Source: Acytostelium subglobosum LB1
Taxonomy: Eukaryota > Evosea > Eumycetozoa > Acytosteliales > Acytosteliaceae
DNA length: 64,000 nt
Direction: 5' to 3'
NCBI RefSeq assembly: GCF_000787575.1
Contig: NW_012236532.1
Span: 496,001-560,000, forward strand
The notes below the pieces were generated by a model. It searched no databases, was not told where the DNA came from, and saw nothing but the letters and a program-made list of their open reading frames with translations. Shown here one piece after another: positions 11,643 to 23,768 of the stretch. A program made the translations under genes and the position numbers. Numbering within the stretch: position 1 is the first letter of the stretch; each line of letters starts with the position of its first letter.

Positions 11643-11956
11643 TGTTCACTCATACATCAGTCGAGTGAGTGATCATATAGTGTGATCAATTGACTTCTTC
11701 ATCAGATCGATCAGTCGTTTTACAAATTAAACTTTGAAATTGATGTAAATTTGGATAAATAAATATACAAGATATAATAAGATTGATTGATTGATTGATT
11801 GATTGACTTGGAAAGAGATAATTAAAGATTTAATACAATTTAAGAAGGTTACATGGAAGTGAAACCCATAAATGTTGTCAATGAATTGTGGTGGAAAATG
11901 AAAAAACGAACGAATGTTATGGTTTAAGAGCTTCACCTTCGAAGAGGCATTGTTTC

Positions 11957-12045
11957 CTACTCTATGATCATAGCCTTCATAACAGGTGATAGAGTAGCTA
12001 TTGCACTCTCCATGTTGACACCATTCACTCGCGATTCAATCTCAG
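11957..12045 (-). CDS. Possible last exon of a small unrecognised gene
   Basis: On the minus strand a TTCAG acceptor at 12046-12050 is followed by a short frame reading EIESRVNGVNMESAIATLSP, then VMKAMIIE and a stop at 11957. Its composition is unlike the surrounding AT-rich spacer and looks coding. The upstream exon is not certain: a short ATG frame near 12120-12140 could join it, but the only fitting donor is weak. It could equally be chance or a relic. Function is unknown. Confidence 0.25.
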
Positions 12046-12183
12046 CTGAATATTGTTATAATAGGAGTTACATCCTTCAATTCAATCAATCAATTAAATT
12101 AAAGACAAACATAATCCAAACTTTCAATCATCAATCTCATGATCATTGATCGATATATATTATATATATTATATGATTGTTTA

Positions 12184-13044
12184 TTATTTCGAACTACTAC
12201 TGCTGTTACTGTTGCTGTTGTCGCCGCCAGCGTCAGTTGGCGCACCACCTTTGCCTTGATTGTGTGATGGCTCAATGATTTTGTGATCGCGACTCGTTCG
12301 CATGTAGTTGACAAGTTGGTCATTGTATCCAAAGTATTCGTTGTTGAGAGGTGTTTGACGTTCTCTCCATACATGATCGCGTAGTATTGCATCGGCCTTC
12401 TCTCTTCTTCTCTTTTGTATCGACTCCAATTCCTTTGGTCTCTTTGCAGTTGATGTTATCGTCAACATTGTACAATCTCCAAAGTTCTCTGTCTCCACAT
12501 CACAATGGAATCCACCGTATCGATAGTAGTTCCTAAGCATTCCTGATGGCGCTGGATGAATGATTGAGTGAGTGAATGAGCGATGTTTGTCGATTGAGGG
12601 ACAGACTGATGACATACAATAGCAAGAGATGAATGCCTTTAGGAATGGAGTGCAAGAGATGTTCTGTGAAATGTTGGAGGGGAACTCGAATGATTCGCCC
12701 TTCCACACGTCATCCTTTGACATGTCAAAGACAGAGTTGGCCTGTCTAAGTGATACAGTATCAAAGTCAAATTGATTGGGAGGTATGAACAATACTTCAT
12801 CATCTCTATAATATACACCTATCTCTTCTGAATTCTTAAGTGTCTCTGCCACTGATTGTTGCTGTTTCTTCAACTCAGTCGTTGTCTTTGTCGTCGTCGT
12901 CGGTTTATCATCCGAAAGTACAGAAGTGATTAAAGTATCATCTCTTGTGATTCCAATGTCAGTAACAATACTAGAGTGGTTATCTATATTATTATCTATG
13001 TTATTGTCTATGTTTGAGTCATTCATGGCTGATTGAACATGCAA
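12184..13044 (-). CDS. Twin CX9C protein of DUF3128/PANTS type
   Basis: Two exons (12618-13044 and 12184-12551; 66-bp intron) encode about 264 residues. Residues 1-80 are Asn/Asp/Thr-rich low complexity. The conserved core reads SCTPFLKAFISC, then NYYRYGGFHC, then CDVETENFGDC. The two cysteine pairs are both spaced C-x9-C, a twin CX9C (CHCH-like) arrangement, and the HYYxYG-like motif between them is typical of the DUF3128 / C22orf39 (PANTS) family. Such proteins are commonly oxidised by Mia40 in the mitochondrial intermembrane space; that location is inferred here. After the core comes a basic helix (KRPKELESIQKRRREKADAI) and a Gly/Ser/Asn tail. An alternative start lies at the in-frame Met at 13026. 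It is divergently arranged with an FNIP gene only 95 bp away. Confidence 0.78.
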   Translation of the reverse strand: MHVQSAMNDSNIDNNIDNNIDNHSSIVTDIGITRDDTLITSVLSDDKPTTTTKTTTELKKQQQSVAETLKNSEEIGVYYRDDEVLFIPPNQFDFDTVSLRQANSVFDMSKDDVWKGESFEFPSNISQNISCTPFLKAFISCYCMSSVCPSIDKHRSFTHSIIHPAPSGMLRNYYRYGGFHCDVETENFGDCTMLTITSTAKRPKELESIQKRRREKADAILRDHVWRERQTPLNNEYFGYNDQLVNYMRTSRDHKIIEPSHNQGKGGAPTDAGGDNSNSNSSSSSK

Positions 13045-13139
13045 GAGAATGAAGAGTTCTTGGACTCTTGAATCAAAATGAAGGGGAGACCCTTCAAAAA
13101 AGTTAAGTCTCGCTCAACTTTGAGAGATAATACATACTT
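13045..13139. promoter_or_regulatory. Short bidirectional promoter region
   Basis: Only 95 bp separate the start codons of the twin-CX9C gene (minus) and the FNIP gene (plus), so both promoters must lie here or overlap the transcripts. No specific factor site is recognised. Confidence 0.5.
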
Positions 13140-15137
13140 ATGACATCACCTACATCACTTACATCACTTATATCACTACCCAATACATTATTATTGAATA
13201 TATATGATATACTTAATAATGATCAAGATGACAAATCATTGATGATTGATTTGTTGTGCCTAAGTTTAACATGTAGAAGTTTGAATGAACTGTTTACAAA
13301 GTATACATCGATACACAATCTTAGGTCAAATGGTACAGTCACCATTAGATGGTGTCACCAAACACAAACTATCAAACGTGGAACACTCGAGTCTAAAGTG
13401 GAGTCTATCGATCGATGGAGAGGCACTTCGCATGCCATATCGATCATCCATTTCATAGCACCATTCAATCAGGTCATCCAACCTGGATCATTGCCCGACT
13501 CAATCACAATCATGGACCTTGACAACACATTCGACCAACCACTGGACATTGGTGCATTGCCAAATTCACTGCGACACCTCCTGATCAGAGGTTCCTACTT
13601 ATATGATTTGAAGCCTGGTGTGCTGCCACAGTCGTTGACAACGCTCGAGTGTCGTGGAGCGATCAATGTGGAGATCATGGAGGGATCACTTCCACAATCA
13701 CTAGAAACACTGGTACTATGTGGATTCAACAGGGACATCACACCCGGACTGCTTCCAAAGTCCTTGACATATCTGATGCTGTCATCCTTTGATCATGAAC
13801 TGCATCCTGGTTCGCTGTCATCATCACTTACCTCACTGACATTGGGCGATTCATTCAACAGAGTGATCCAGCGTGGTGTACTACTACCAGAATCACTTAC
13901 TGAACTCTCATTCGAGTCAACATTCAATCAAACAATATTGCCAGACTCCCTTCCGTCATCACTCAACTCACTCAATCTCAGCTCCGACTTCAACCAACCA
14001 TTATTGCCACGGGCGCTACCACATTCACTCAAGAGTCTATTATTTGCATTCAGCTACAACCAAGAGTTCAAGCCCAATGTGTTACCATCGTCGTTGACCG
14101 AACTATTCTTGGGCGAGTCATTCGATCGACCTCTCCCAGCTCATGTGCTCCCCTCGTCGCTGACCATGCTCACACTTCAATGTGAGAGGTATGAGCAGGA
14201 GTTGATCCTGCCACCATCTGTACATACACTGCACACATGCCAAGCAATCCCATCGCCATCAGTACCATCAGCACTCCAACGTCTCCAGATATATGGTGAT
14301 GATCGTGACCTTGACCCTAGGATATTGCCACAATCAATCAGACATCTGCTTGTTGAAGGATGCCTGTTGCAACCTGGACCCCTGCCACCATCGATCACTC
14401 TATTGAACATATGCTCACATGAACCTATAACCTTTGATATTGGAAGTCTACCAGCATCGCTTACCACCTTGTTTGTGAACCGTACAACAACCGAGCCATT
14501 CTCAGTAGGCTGTCTTCCAACTCGTCTCACCACATTGAAGATTGTAGGTGGATGCAATCAACGAATGCTCCCTGGATACCTACCCCAGTCACTCACCAAG
14601 CTGGCCATTGGCAGCTCCCAATACAATCCATTCACGGATGGCAGTATCCCCGAATCACTAGTGGATCTCACATGTCGGAATTGGAACCTGGAGACTGGAC
14701 AGGTGATTCGTGCAAGTTCACTCCAATCACTACAATCTAGTGTCGAATACACAAGTCATCTACCAGTCTCAATCAAGGACTTTCATATCCTCGAGTTAGT
14801 GGATAGATACAGTTTTGAAAAGGTCATCATCGGACTGCCATCAGACGTCAGACAGCTTCAAAAAGTGACAGTGCGCGTAAAAGATGAAGATACATTGTTC
14901 AGGCTGATGGTGGCCATTCCAAATGTCCAGGAGATAATAATGACGATGGGATTCTCTCAATGGCGTGTTAGGCCCATTGATCCAGCTAAAGGGTTGGCAT
15001 TGATCATCGTAGAGGAAGAGTTCAAAGGTTATGGTGGCTATGTCCTATCATTCTCCATTAGAAACCAAGTACAACAACATCATCATCATAATCCGGGTGT
15101 AACACGTTGGGCCTTCATCAAACGATCAAACAAATAA
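13140..15137 (+). CDS. F-box-like / FNIP-repeat protein
   Basis: A single 665-codon frame. Residues about 12-50 (LPNTLLLNIYDILNND to CLSLTCRSLNELF) resemble an F-box. Most of the rest is a tandem array of ~22-residue FNIP repeats, with the recurring pattern FNQ-x-I-x-PGSLPxSLTxLxLG, from about residue 110 to 490. The C-terminal ~150 residues are a non-repeat domain. FNIP repeats form an LRR-like solenoid and are hugely expanded in dictyostelids. With an F-box they are thought to act as substrate receptors of SCF-type ubiquitin ligases; no substrate can be inferred here. This gene is more diverged from the other two FNIP genes in the window than they are from each other. No intron was found. 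Confidence 0.88.
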   Translation: MTSPTSLTSLISLPNTLLLNIYDILNNDQDDKSLMIDLLCLSLTCRSLNELFTKYTSIHNLRSNGTVTIRWCHQTQTIKRGTLESKVESIDRWRGTSHAISIIHFIAPFNQVIQPGSLPDSITIMDLDNTFDQPLDIGALPNSLRHLLIRGSYLYDLKPGVLPQSLTTLECRGAINVEIMEGSLPQSLETLVLCGFNRDITPGLLPKSLTYLMLSSFDHELHPGSLSSSLTSLTLGDSFNRVIQRGVLLPESLTELSFESTFNQTILPDSLPSSLNSLNLSSDFNQPLLPRALPHSLKSLLFAFSYNQEFKPNVLPSSLTELFLGESFDRPLPAHVLPSSLTMLTLQCERYEQELILPPSVHTLHTCQAIPSPSVPSALQRLQIYGDDRDLDPRILPQSIRHLLVEGCLLQPGPLPPSITLLNICSHEPITFDIGSLPASLTTLFVNRTTTEPFSVGCLPTRLTTLKIVGGCNQRMLPGYLPQSLTKLAIGSSQYNPFTDGSIPESLVDLTCRNWNLETGQVIRASSLQSLQSSVEYTSHLPVSIKDFHILELVDRYSFEKVIIGLPSDVRQLQKVTVRVKDEDTLFRLMVAIPNVQEIIMTMGFSQWRVRPIDPAKGLALIIVEEEFKGYGGYVLSFSIRNQVQQHHHHNPGVTRWAFIKRSNK

Positions 15138-15307
15138 ACAAGGGCCTTCCTCTTGACTCAACCCTCGCCAACACTTCATTCGCACACTTTAGTGATTTTT
15201 GGTCTTTTCAAACGGAGCGAACCGAATCAAATTCATTCATTAATTCATTACATTATTATTTGTACATTCATACTTATACAACATACATATACAACACAAG
15301 AAAGAAG

Positions 15308-15812
15308 ATGACAGAGAGAGAAGTACCAAGAGTCGCCGCAGCAACATATACTAAAGTTGAGTCTGTATGTTATCTCTCTCTCCTCTCACCCTTCCATCAT
15401 TCCTGCAGTCACTAACATTCGTGTACATCACTCATTATGTCAACCTAGGTATCAGACAGACCAGACTGTGCAACATTTATATTCGTAGACGAAGATCATA
15501 CACTGGGCAACTCACTACACTATGTACTAATGAAGAAGTATGTCGAATGATTGATTGATTGATTGATTGATCGATTATTGAATGAATGAATGAATGAACT
15601 AACATTCAATGGATGATGATGAACACTATCTCAGCCCTAAAGTAGACTTTTCAGGTTACAGTATTCCACATCCATCAGATAATAAGTTGAACCTACGTAT
15701 ACAGACAAAGGGCAACGTAACAGCACAGGAAGCCCTGGAAATGGGCCTGAAAGACATAAAGGACATTAGCAATCACATCCTGGACACATTCAACCAAGCC
15801 ATTGACGAATAA
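15308..15812 (+). CDS. RNA polymerase I and III shared subunit RPAC2 (AC19)
   Basis: Three exons (15308-15364, 15449-15537, 15635-15812) encode 107 residues. The spliced product contains CATFIFVDEDHTLGNSLHYV, LMKNPKVDFSGYSIPHPSDN and KLNLRIQTKG, which are the alpha-like (RpoA N-terminal) dimerisation motifs of AC19/RPAC2. The subunit pairs with AC40/RPAC1 to nucleate assembly of RNA polymerases I and III. The second junction (AA|C then CCT) recreates the conserved MKNP motif and so confirms the splice. The intron before exon 3 holds a run of TGAT-type repeats. The gene is convergent with the TGT gene, with 111 bp between their stops. Confidence 0.93.
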
Positions 15813-15923
15813 AAAGATAGATAGATACAAAGACTTGGACTTAAGAGCACAACACAGTACAATGCTGCGACCGACGACGTTGTTGTACAACATACATACA
15901 TACATCTTCAAGGATGACGAACT

Positions 15924-17911
<1,988 letters not shown>

Positions 17912-19447
17912 ATGACTTCAACTTCATCCACTGCTACAACGTATGTAGACAACAACATCAGGAAACAAACAAACAAACAAACAAACAAACAAACAAACAA
18001 ACAATTGACTAACCCAACAACTTTGAATGAATGATATAGTGGTGGTATAGGTAGCAGCGGAGACACTGTTATAACAGTTGTAGATGATAACAATTGGAAG
18101 GATACGTTGAAGCTACCAAAGAAGGATGAGAGGAAGCAGACAGAGGATGTAACGGCAACAGAGGGTAATGAATTCGATGATCTACATTTGAAGCGTGAAC
18201 TACTTAGAGGTATCTATGAGAAGGGCTACGTGCGTCCCTCACCCATCCAAGAGAAGGCCATCCCAATTGCCCTCGCCGGCAAGGACATCATGGCCAGAGC
18301 CAAGAATGGCACAGGCAAGACTGCCTCATTCCTCATCCCATCACTAGAGAGGACTGATCCAACCAAGAACTACATTCAAGGTATGATGGTCAATCAATCA
18401 CAATCAAACATACATCGATCACTGACACTTCATGACTCATCTTGCGCGCAGTTCTGATCTTGGTACCAACTAGAGAGTTGGCACTACAGACATCACAGGT
18501 GTGCAAGGAGTTGGGCAAGTACTTGAACGTCAAGGTGATGGCAACAACAGGTGGCACCAGTCTAAAGGACGACATTATGAGACTGTACGAGACAGTCCAC
18601 ATCCTCATTGCCACACCAGGTAGAATACTTGACCTAGCACAAAAGAACGTCGCCAATCTCTCAAACACTCATACCATGATCATGGATGAGGTATGTTAAT
18701 GATCAACATCAGATGACCCCGTCCAGACCACTCAATCACTCACTCTCATTCCGATCAATCAATCAATTATAGGCTGACAAACTACTGTCACCAGAGTTCC
18801 AACCATTGATTGAACAACTTATCAGTTTCCTTCCAGCGCAAAGACAGATTCTGTTGTTCTCTGCGACATTCCCTGTGACGGTCAAGGCATTCAGAGAGGC
18901 TTACTTGTCAAAGTCGTACGAGATCAACTTGATGGATGAGCTGACACTCAAGGGAGTGACACAGTACTATGCATTCGTCGAGGAGCGCCAGAAGATCCAT
19001 TGTCTCAACACGCTGTTCTCCAAGCTGCAAATCAACCAGTCGATCATCTTTTGTAACTCTGTCAATCGTGTCGAGCTGCTGGCCAAGAAGATCACTGAGC
19101 TCGGCTACTCGTGCTTCTACATCCACGCCAAGATGATCCAGGCACACCGCAACCGCGTCTTCCACGACTTTAGGAACGGACACTGCCGCAACCTGGTGTC
19201 GTCCGATCTGTTCACGCGAGGCATTGACATCCAAGACGTCAACGTCGTCATCAACTTTGACTTCCCCAAGCACTCTGAGACGTACCTCCATCGCATTGGT
19301 CGCTCGGGTCGTTTCGGCCATTTGGGTTTGGCCATCAATCTCATCACCTACGAGGATCGATTCTCCCTGCACAAGATTGAGCAGGAGTTGGGCACAGAGA
19401 TCAAGCCCATCCCACCCGTCATTGACAAGTCGCTGTACACTGTCTGA
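17912..19447 (+). CDS. DEAD-box RNA helicase of the DDX6/Dhh1 type
   Basis: Four exons (17912-17940, 18040-18380, 18452-18690, 18771-19447) encode about 428 residues. Helicase motifs in order are the Q-motif ([14 protein letters not shown]), motif I AKNGTGKT, Ia [13 protein letters not shown], Ib TPGRI, II as DEAD split across the third intron (MDE|AD), III SAT, IV IIFCNS, V TRGIDIQ and [12 protein letters not shown]. The surrounding residues (FEEF-like [29 protein letters not shown]) are specific to Dhh1/DDX6, which acts in mRNA decapping, translational repression and P-bodies. Intron 1 carries a (CAAA)n microsatellite. An expected N-terminal low-complexity tail is short here. Confidence 0.95.
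17962..18003. repeat. (CAAA)n microsatellite in intron 1 of the DDX6-like gene
   Basis: About ten tandem copies of the tetranucleotide within the intron. Likely polymorphic in length. Confidence 0.9.
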
Positions 19448-19826
19448 GAGAGAGAGCTGCGCGCGAGCGATGTCATATTTATTCATACGCGTTTGAACGT
19501 TCGAACGTTCATCCCCCACGTCAGCTGAGGCCTCATTCACCTACCACCAATCCAACTCCACCTTACCAAAGAGAGAGACAATCATTCAATCATATTCAAC
19601 CAAACAACATACCCATTCCAATCCAAACCAATCAATCAATCAAAATGCTATGCCATGGTTCATTCCGCGCCTCATCGTTATGCATTGGAGGCGTGGACCG
19701 TCCCTTGTCACCAATGAACATTTGTAAATACGCAAGCAATGAACTAAAATGTGAAGACAAACAGATAATTCAATCAAATGGATGTTGTTGTGTTTATTTC
19801 CATGTCCAATCAAAGTCCATACCATG

Positions 19827-21665
19827 TCAAGTGGACGACAGATATGTCTTTAACTCTTCCAACGATTTCTTGCTGAATGGATTGTTTCCACCTCGCATAC
19901 AAGAATTACCTTGAACAAAGTAACCATGGAACATAGAGTCGATGACCAATATACTTGGTAGGCTCAGGTAAAGAATACGGACATGTACGCACACTCCAGT
20001 GTAAACCAACAGGTTATAGTTGGATATTCTTGGATAGAGATGCACGGAGTAGTTTTGTATGTCCTTAAGGTTATACTTGACACGGCACATGTAGTCCAGA
20101 CTTGTCAAGTGGGGCGCATCAAGTTTGGTACAATAGCTTTGATTGATACACAGTCTGGTCAACGACTCTGGCAACATGCCCAATGTGATGTCTTGGTTGA
20201 AGTTCAATCCCAGCTTCAAATCGGTGAGCGAAGATGGCAACAATCCTGCCTGCCATGCATGGTTGAATTCACTGCCTAAGCTCATAATCCGCAATGATCG
20301 GGGCAGCGCGTCCATTTGCAATGGCTGGTTATACTTTTCACCTAGGTGTAGCTCAGTGAGAGATTCGGGCAATATTCCTGCTGGTATTATCTGATTGTAG
20401 GTGTTCCCCAATGTCAATCGAGTCAGACCACTCGGTAATGAGCCAGGCTCGAATGATAAATTGAACTGATAATATGCGGTTAACTCTTTCAAAGTGTCTG
20501 GCAACACATTTGGTTCAAATCGACCTTTGAAGCATGCACCAAGAGTCACCTTCCTCAGCCTTGGCGGGAATGTGCATGGTACAGGTTGGTGATTGCACGA
20601 CATACCGAGCTCGGTGACCGATGGTGGGAATGTGTCTGGGCCAACTGGGTGTGAGTATCTAAGGTTTACCACTGAAGTAAGAGATGTAGGGAGCAGCTCG
20701 CGGGTAAGTGAATGAAAATATCTGTCTGGCATGCGAAGGTTGGTAATCGATTGTGGTAACTGGCCTGGCAACAAAGGCTTCTGAAAGTATTCGCCAAAGA
20801 TCAGAATCTTGAGTGTAGCCGGAAGATTGTCCAATGATTGGTTGAATTCTTCACCAAGCTCAAGTGTTTCCAGGAATGACGGTAGTAGACCCGGTCCGAT
20901 ATGATGATTGTATGCGTTACCAAGCTTTAAGTTAACAAGATTGGGCGGCAATGTTCTTGGCTGCAAAGGTCTGGTTAGCGAGTCACCCAACTTCAGAGTA
21001 CGGAGTGATGGTGGAAGCATGCCAGGTGAGACAATCGATTGCCTTTCACTAATCTTGTACCTCCTCTCACAGTAGGAGTCATAGTATTCCAACTCGAGGA
21101 GATTGGGTGGGAGGACTCGCGGCCCAAGGTGTTGTCTAAAGCATTTTCCAAATGAAATCTTGGTGAGTGATTGAGGTAAGTGTCCTTCCTTTACTCGTTG
21201 ATTGAATGCCGACCCAAACTCCAGAGTTGTCAGGGCGCGAGGCAGGCAGCCCCACCAGAGAGGTTGATTGAAATATTGACCAAAGATGATGGTGGACAAT
21301 GATTGTGGCAATGAACCAAAGTTCTCACTGTTGAAAGACATTCCAAACGTCAACATGGTCAAGGAGTCATGGAATGGTGGACAATGATGGTATAGAGTGT
21401 ATGGATTGAAGCGCTTGCCGAACACCCATTCGTTGGCAATGTCTGGCCGTTTGTAAAGTATCTCTTTGAATGCTGGAAGTGGAGCAAGAGAATATTGATC
21501 TTCAGTGTCACCATTGATTAACGCATAGTTATTCAATGGTCTTGTGTAATCATATCTATTGTCATACCAGTGCTTGCTTGTAAGTGATAGACATACTATA
21601 TCTGATGTATCCAGTTGATCAACTATCACTCTAACAAGTCTCTGTGGTAACAAGTCCATCATCAA
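19827..21665 (-). CDS. F-box/FNIP-repeat protein, tandem copy A
   Basis: A single 612-codon frame. The N-terminal F-box-like segment is LLPQRLVRVIVDQLD to SLTSKHWYDNRY. From about residue 85 to 480 there are FNIP repeats (for example FNQPLWWGCLPRALTTLEFG). The C-terminal domain contains LDAPHLTSLDYMCRVKYNL and ends KSLEELKTYLSST. It is a close paralogue of the next gene and differs from it by scattered substitutions and a few short indels. It probably acts as a ubiquitin-ligase substrate receptor, by analogy with F-box proteins (inference). No introns. Confidence 0.88.
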   Translation of the reverse strand: MMMDLLPQRLVRVIVDQLDTSDIVCLSLTSKHWYDNRYDYTRPLNNYALINGDTEDQYSLAPLPAFKEILYKRPDIANEWVFGKRFNPYTLYHHCPPFHDSLTMLTFGMSFNSENFGSLPQSLSTIIFGQYFNQPLWWGCLPRALTTLEFGSAFNQRVKEGHLPQSLTKISFGKCFRQHLGPRVLPPNLLELEYYDSYCERRYKISERQSIVSPGMLPPSLRTLKLGDSLTRPLQPRTLPPNLVNLKLGNAYNHHIGPGLLPSFLETLELGEEFNQSLDNLPATLKILIFGEYFQKPLLPGQLPQSITNLRMPDRYFHSLTRELLPTSLTSVVNLRYSHPVGPDTFPPSVTELGMSCNHQPVPCTFPPRLRKVTLGACFKGRFEPNVLPDTLKELTAYYQFNLSFEPGSLPSGLTRLTLGNTYNQIIPAGILPESLTELHLGEKYNQPLQMDALPRSLRIMSLGSEFNHAWQAGLLPSSLTDLKLGLNFNQDITLGMLPESLTRLCINQSYCTKLDAPHLTSLDYMCRVKYNLKDIQNYSVHLYPRISNYNLLVYTGVCVHVRILYLSLPSILVIDSMFHGYFVQGNSCMRGGNNPFSKKSLEELKTYLSST

Positions 21666-21905
21666 TCTTATTATTACTTTGATTGAATGATTGATTGAAT
21701 AAATGAGAAAAGATTGGACTATTGCGGAATAAAACTTAAAAAGAAACTTGAAGATCCATGGAACTAGTTCACGTGATCATTCCTGGAAGTTCCTCGAGGA
21801 AAACGGAATTGGAAATAACCAATCAATCAATTCGATCAAAGAAATAGTACTATTTGTTGTTGGAATTTGTTTATTTCCATGCATAAGCAATGTCCATACC
21901 ACATC

Positions 21906-23768
21906 TCAAGTGGACGACAGATATGTCTTTAACTCTTCCAACGATCTCTTGCTGAATGGATTGTTCCCACCACGATCATTCATACATGAACTACCTTGAA
22001 CAAAGTAACCATGGAACATAGAGTCGATGACCATTATACTTGGTAGGCTCAGGTCTAGAATACGGACATGTAATCGATGGATAATGTTGTCAACCAACAG
22101 GTTATAGTTGGATATTCTTGGATAGAGATGCACAGAGTAGCTGGCTATGTCCTTAAGGTCATACTTGACACGGCACATGTAGTCCAGACTTGTCAAGTGG
22201 GGCGCATCAAGTTTGGCGCAGTAACTTTGATTGATGCACAGTCTGGTCAACGACTCTGGCAACATGCCCAATGTGATGTCTTGATTAAAGTACTCGCCCA
22301 GCTTCAAATCGGTGAGCGAAGATGGCAACAATCCTGCCTGCCATCCATGGTTGAATGCTCTCCCAAAGCTCATAATGCGCAATGATTGAGGCAGTGCGCC
22401 CATTTGCAATGGCTGATTGTATACCACACCTAGGTGTAGCTCTGTCAACGATTCGGGCAATATTCCTGCTGGTATTATCTGATTGTAGGTGTTCCCCAAT
22501 GTCAATCGAGTCAGACCACTCGGTAATGAGCCAGGCTCGAATGATAAATTGAACTGATAATATGCGGTTAACTCTCTCAAAGTGTCTGGCAACACGTTTG
22601 GTGCGAACGGACGGTTGAAGAACGCACCAAATGTCACCTTCCTGAGCCGTGGTGGGAAAGTGCCTGGCACAAGTTGGTGATTGCACGACATATTGAGCAA
22701 CTCGGTGACTGATGGCGGGAATGTGTCTGGGTCCACCGGTTGTGAGATGCCTCCAAGTGCCACTGAAGTGAGAGATGTAGGTAGTAGCTCACGGGTGATT
22801 GGTTGCCTGTAACTGAACGGCATACGCAGGTCGGTAAGTGATTGTGGTAACTGGCCTGGCAACAACGGCATCTTATAGTTTGTGCCAAAGATCAGAAGCT
22901 TGAGTGTTGTAGGAAGATTGTCCAATGATTGATTGAATGCGATACCAAGCTCCAGTGTTTCGAGGCATGGTGGTAGTAGACCCGGTCCGATATGATGATT
23001 GTATGCGTTACCAAGCTTTAAGTTAACAAGATTGGGCGGCAATGTTCTTGGCTGCAAAGGTCTGGTTAGCGAGTCACCCAACTTCAGAGTACGGAGTGAT
23101 GGTGGAAGCATGCCAGGTGAGACAATCGATTGCCATTCACTAATCTTGCCCCTCGTCACACCGTTCCTCTCCCTGTAGGAGTCATAGTACTCCAACTCAA
23201 GGAGATTGGGTGGGAGGACTCGCGGCCCAAGGTGTTGTCTAAAACATCTACCAAATGAAAGCTTGGTGAGTGATTGAGGTAAGTGACCCTCCTTGACGCG
23301 TCGATTGAATATCGACCCAAACTCGAGAGTGGTCAGGGCACGAGGGAGGCTTCCCTCCTTGAGAGGTTGATTGAAATGATCGCCAAATATGATGGTGGAC
23401 AATGATTGTGGCAATGAATCAGGAATGATCTCACAGTTGAAAGCCATGCCAAACGTCAACATGGTCAAGGAGTCATGGAATGGTGGACAATGATGCTGAA
23501 GAGGATATTGATTGAAGTTCTTGCCAAACACCCATTCATTGGCAATATCTGGCCTCTTGTAAAGTATCTCTTTGAATGCTGGAAGTGGAGCCAATGGTGT
23601 TCGAGCTTGATTGTCACCATTGATTAAAGCATAGTTGTTCAATGATCTTGTATATCCATATCTATTGTCATACCAATACTTGCTTGTAAGTGATAGACAT
23701 ACTATATCAGGTGTATCCAGTTGATCAACTATCACTCTAACAAGTCGCTGTGGTAACAGGTCCATCAT
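21906..23768 (-). CDS. F-box/FNIP-repeat protein, tandem copy B
   Basis: A single 620-codon frame, paralogous to the neighbouring copy along its full length, including the F-box-like start (LLPQRLVRVIVDQLDTPDIV), the FNIP array and the C-terminal YLSST end. Relative to copy A it has small insertions in the repeat region (for example near GVTRGKISEWQ). It also differs in the C-terminal segment before LHVRILDLSLPS. Both copies keep open frames, so both look functional. The intergenic flanks are duplicated as well. Confidence 0.88.
   Translation of the reverse strand: MMDLLPQRLVRVIVDQLDTPDIVCLSLTSKYWYDNRYGYTRSLNNYALINGDNQARTPLAPLPAFKEILYKRPDIANEWVFGKNFNQYPLQHHCPPFHDSLTMLTFGMAFNCEIIPDSLPQSLSTIIFGDHFNQPLKEGSLPRALTTLEFGSIFNRRVKEGHLPQSLTKLSFGRCFRQHLGPRVLPPNLLELEYYDSYRERNGVTRGKISEWQSIVSPGMLPPSLRTLKLGDSLTRPLQPRTLPPNLVNLKLGNAYNHHIGPGLLPPCLETLELGIAFNQSLDNLPTTLKLLIFGTNYKMPLLPGQLPQSLTDLRMPFSYRQPITRELLPTSLTSVALGGISQPVDPDTFPPSVTELLNMSCNHQLVPGTFPPRLRKVTFGAFFNRPFAPNVLPDTLRELTAYYQFNLSFEPGSLPSGLTRLTLGNTYNQIIPAGILPESLTELHLGVVYNQPLQMGALPQSLRIMSFGRAFNHGWQAGLLPSSLTDLKLGEYFNQDITLGMLPESLTRLCINQSYCAKLDAPHLTSLDYMCRVKYDLKDIASYSVHLYPRISNYNLLVDNIIHRLHVRILDLSLPSIMVIDSMFHGYFVQGSSCMNDRGGNNPFSKRSLEELKTYLSST

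Noticed and set aside
18908-19540. 210-codon minus-strand frame opposite the DDX6-like gene
   Set aside because: It is fully antisense to helicase motifs IV-VI and has no independent support.
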